From: Paenibacillus protaetiae
Lineage (GTDB): Bacteria > Bacillota > Bacilli > Paenibacillales > Paenibacillaceae
Direction: 5' to 3'
Length of the DNA: 64,000 bases
Assembly: GCF_004135365.1 (NCBI RefSeq)
Contig: NZ_CP035492.1
Coordinates: 4,164,823 to 4,228,822 of the forward strand
Positions 62,884-64,000 of this stretch are shown one piece after another. Under the pieces are notes generated by a model. It made no database searches. It was not told the origin of the DNA and saw only the letters and a program-made list of their open reading frames with translations. Within the stretch, counting starts at the first letter, position 1. The number at the start of each line of letters is the position of its first letter. Made by a program: the position numbers and the translations under genes.

Positions 62884-63279
62884 ATGATTGAGCCTGCCCG
62901 CAAACGATATCTTTCTTCCTCCAAACGGATTGCTGCGGAGATTTTACCTTTTATTGATGCTTACGCAGCTAAAAAAGAGCAAGAAATTGCTGAAATTGAA
63001 CAAATGGTAGAGCGTTACGAGAAGCGGCGGCTGGCAGAGGACCGGGCTTATCAGTCAATGTCGATGTTCAGGAAAATGCTGACAGGCAAAAAGCCGGATC
63101 ACCATGTCGCAGTTGAATATATACATTTTGTCAAAAAACCGATGGAGCGGGTGCGCGCATTGAGACAGGAGCTTGAAAAGGTGCGCGCCATACAGCAGGG
63201 GAGCTTGCCCGGCGATCTCGTTGATGTACCGGATGAGCTGGTAATCCATATGGCTGAACAAGAAAATGATACGAAATAA
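62884..63279 (+). CDS. hypothetical protein, helical
   Basis: A 131-residue, charged, mostly helical protein with a likely coiled coil (EQEIAEIEQMVERYEKRR). No signal peptide, no motif I know. AGGTGAAC lies before the ATG. Upstream is an AT-rich dyad GTTAT-N10-ATAAC (62842-62861) that may be an operator. A 20-base perfect terminator stem follows, so it is a single-gene unit. Confidence 0.65.
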   Translation: MIEPARKRYLSSSKRIAAEILPFIDAYAAKKEQEIAEIEQMVERYEKRRLAEDRAYQSMSMFRKMLTGKKPDHHVAVEYIHFVKKPMERVRALRQELEKVRAIQQGSLPGDLVDVPDELVIHMAEQENDTK

Positions 63280-63287
63280 AGCGGATC

Positions 63288-63331
63288 AAACAACAAATGG
63301 CGGCGCTCTCTAGCGCCGCCATTTGTTGTTT
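63288..63331. terminator. strong hairpin terminator
   Basis: Twenty-base perfect arms (AAACAACAAATGGCGGCGCT and its complement) around CTCT. The T-rich end is mixed (TTTGTTGTTT), but the stem is very stable. Confidence 0.8.
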
Positions 63332-63350
63332 GCGGGTCCCGTCCAGCTTC

Positions 63351-63388
63351 GCAGCTCCGGCAGGGCAACTCCAGACTGCCGGAGCTGC
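63351..63388. repeat. inverted repeat after the ammonium transporter stop
   Basis: Thirteen-base perfect arms GCAGCTCCGGCAG / CTGCCGGAGCTGC. It lies just beyond the amt stop on - but has no T-run, so termination there is uncertain. Confidence 0.6.
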
Positions 63389-63391
63389 CGC

Positions 63392-64000
63392 TTATTTATT
63401 TTTTAATTGCTCCAGGTCAATAAAGTCATGCTCCTGGCTGTAAGCGGGTACGCCGTGAATGCCGACATCCAGCCCGACAAGCTCTTCGTCTTGCGAGACC
63501 CGAACCGGCACGACGCGGTTAATTAGCCATAAGGCGGCCCATACAAGCAGGAATCCCCATACGGCTACTACAAGCAGGCCAAACAGCTGAATGCCAAGCA
63601 GAGTCCAGCCGCCTCCGTAAAACAAGCCGTAATGGCTGCTGCCTATTCGGCCGGCCGCTCCCGGCAGCGCAAACAAACCGACGGCAATCGTGCCGATGCT
63701 TCCGCTTACGCCATGGACAGCGAATGCGCCAACCGGATCGTCGATTTGCCGACGCTCCAGCAGCTCGGTCACCAGGACCATCGCTATGCCGGCAGACGCG
63801 CCAATAAGGATGGCCGCCTCGTCGGACACATAAGCGCAGCCTGCTGTTATGCTGACCAGTCCGGCAAGCGAGCCGTTAATGACCATAGGCGGATCCGCTT
63901 TTTTATAACGCATCATCGTAAACAATATGCACGCCGCACCGCCGGAAGCGGCGGACAGCATCGTCGTGACGGCAATATGGCCGATCGAACTGTTCGTTGC
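63392..64000 (-). CDS. ammonium transporter (Amt family), 5' end outside the window
   Basis: The C-terminal ~200 residues of an Amt/NrgA-type transporter; the start lies beyond base 64000. Strings typical of Amt are NGSLAGLVSITAGCAYVS, DDPVGAFAVHGVSGSIGTIAVG (one of the two pore His is in AVHGV) and a cytoplasmic tail with GLDVGIHGVPAY. Amt proteins take up ammonium and pair with PII (GlnK/NrgB). Whether a PII gene is near cannot be seen. Confidence 0.93.
   Translation of the reverse strand, partial: ATNSSIGHIAVTTMLSAASGGAACILFTMMRYKKADPPMVINGSLAGLVSITAGCAYVSDEAAILIGASAGIAMVLVTELLERRQIDDPVGAFAVHGVSGSIGTIAVGLFALPGAAGRIGSSHYGLFYGGGWTLLGIQLFGLLVVAVWGFLLVWAALWLINRVVPVRVSQDEELVGLDVGIHGVPAYSQEHDFIDLEQLKNK

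Noticed and set aside
1..64000. CRISPR arrays, tRNA/rRNA genes, insertion sequences, prophage
   Set aside because: No regularly spaced repeats, no tRNA-like cloverleaf sequence, no transposase or integrase frame and no phage structural gene were seen.

Overview
The window looks like a chromosomal segment of a spore-forming Bacillota, most likely Paenibacillus or a close relative. I infer this from the gene set: Sda, YtxC, a YheC/YheD-type ATP-grasp protein, a small spore-protein candidate behind a sigma-G-type promoter, Bacillus-type DnaB/DnaI, and T-box, S-box and c-di-AMP leaders. The yutJ-yuzB-nfu and yumC/yumB/yuiB/3D-protein neighbourhoods resemble Bacillus subtilis, but menaquinone genes are of the futalosine type (MqnE, MqnC, a UbiD-family decarboxylase). 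Base composition is fairly even and I see no prophage, transposase, CRISPR array, tRNA or rRNA. It reads as a core-genome region with small accessory islands.

Layout. 1-9.9 kb: end of a stalk-domain protein, thioredoxin-like protein, heme A synthase, UbiD decarboxylase, HEPN protein, Fe-S factors (Nfu, HesB/IscA type), YuzB, an NDH-2-like flavoprotein, MqnE and an esterase. 10-11.7 kb: an island of five small proteins, three or four of them all-beta-looking and possibly spore related. 11.8-19.9 kb: metallophosphoesterase, topoisomerase III, YheC/D protein, Sda behind a cluster of DnaA boxes, a frameshifted ferredoxin-NADP reductase, and an NDH-2 behind a Rex-like box. 20-25.9 kb: three-PAS histidine kinase, HemQ, YuiB-like protein, DnaB and DnaI.

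26-35.3 kb: a complete peptide ABC transporter operon, then a sulfate ABC operon (binding protein, two permeases, YezD-like protein) with no ATPase gene. 35.4-41 kb: YqzM-like peptide, UvrC with a long acidic insert, CPBP protease, and a c-di-AMP (ydaO) riboswitch leading ktrA. 41-48 kb: LysR regulator divergent from sdhCAB, an orphan Fur box, a YodB-like HxlR regulator, a possible small RNA, HisJ-type phosphatase and a second LysR regulator. 48-53 kb: CorA, then a SAM riboswitch ahead of metA-metI-metC. 53-57 kb: a sugar-binding protein, YesM-type kinase and AraC-type response regulator in one operon. 57-64 kb: MqnC, YtxC, T-box and ThrRS, a 3D-domain protein, the spore-protein candidate, an unknown protein and the end of an ammonium transporter.

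Functional threads: respiration and redox balance (ctaA, hemQ, two NDH-2-like proteins, sdhCAB, menaquinone genes), sulfur and methionine (sulfate uptake, metA-I-C under SAM control), and the replication/sporulation checkpoint (dnaB, dnaI, sda with DnaA boxes). The most useful leads are the yumC frameshift, the DnaA-box cluster, the Fur box without a gene, the candidate small RNA, the small-protein island, the acidic UvrC insert and the long corA leader.
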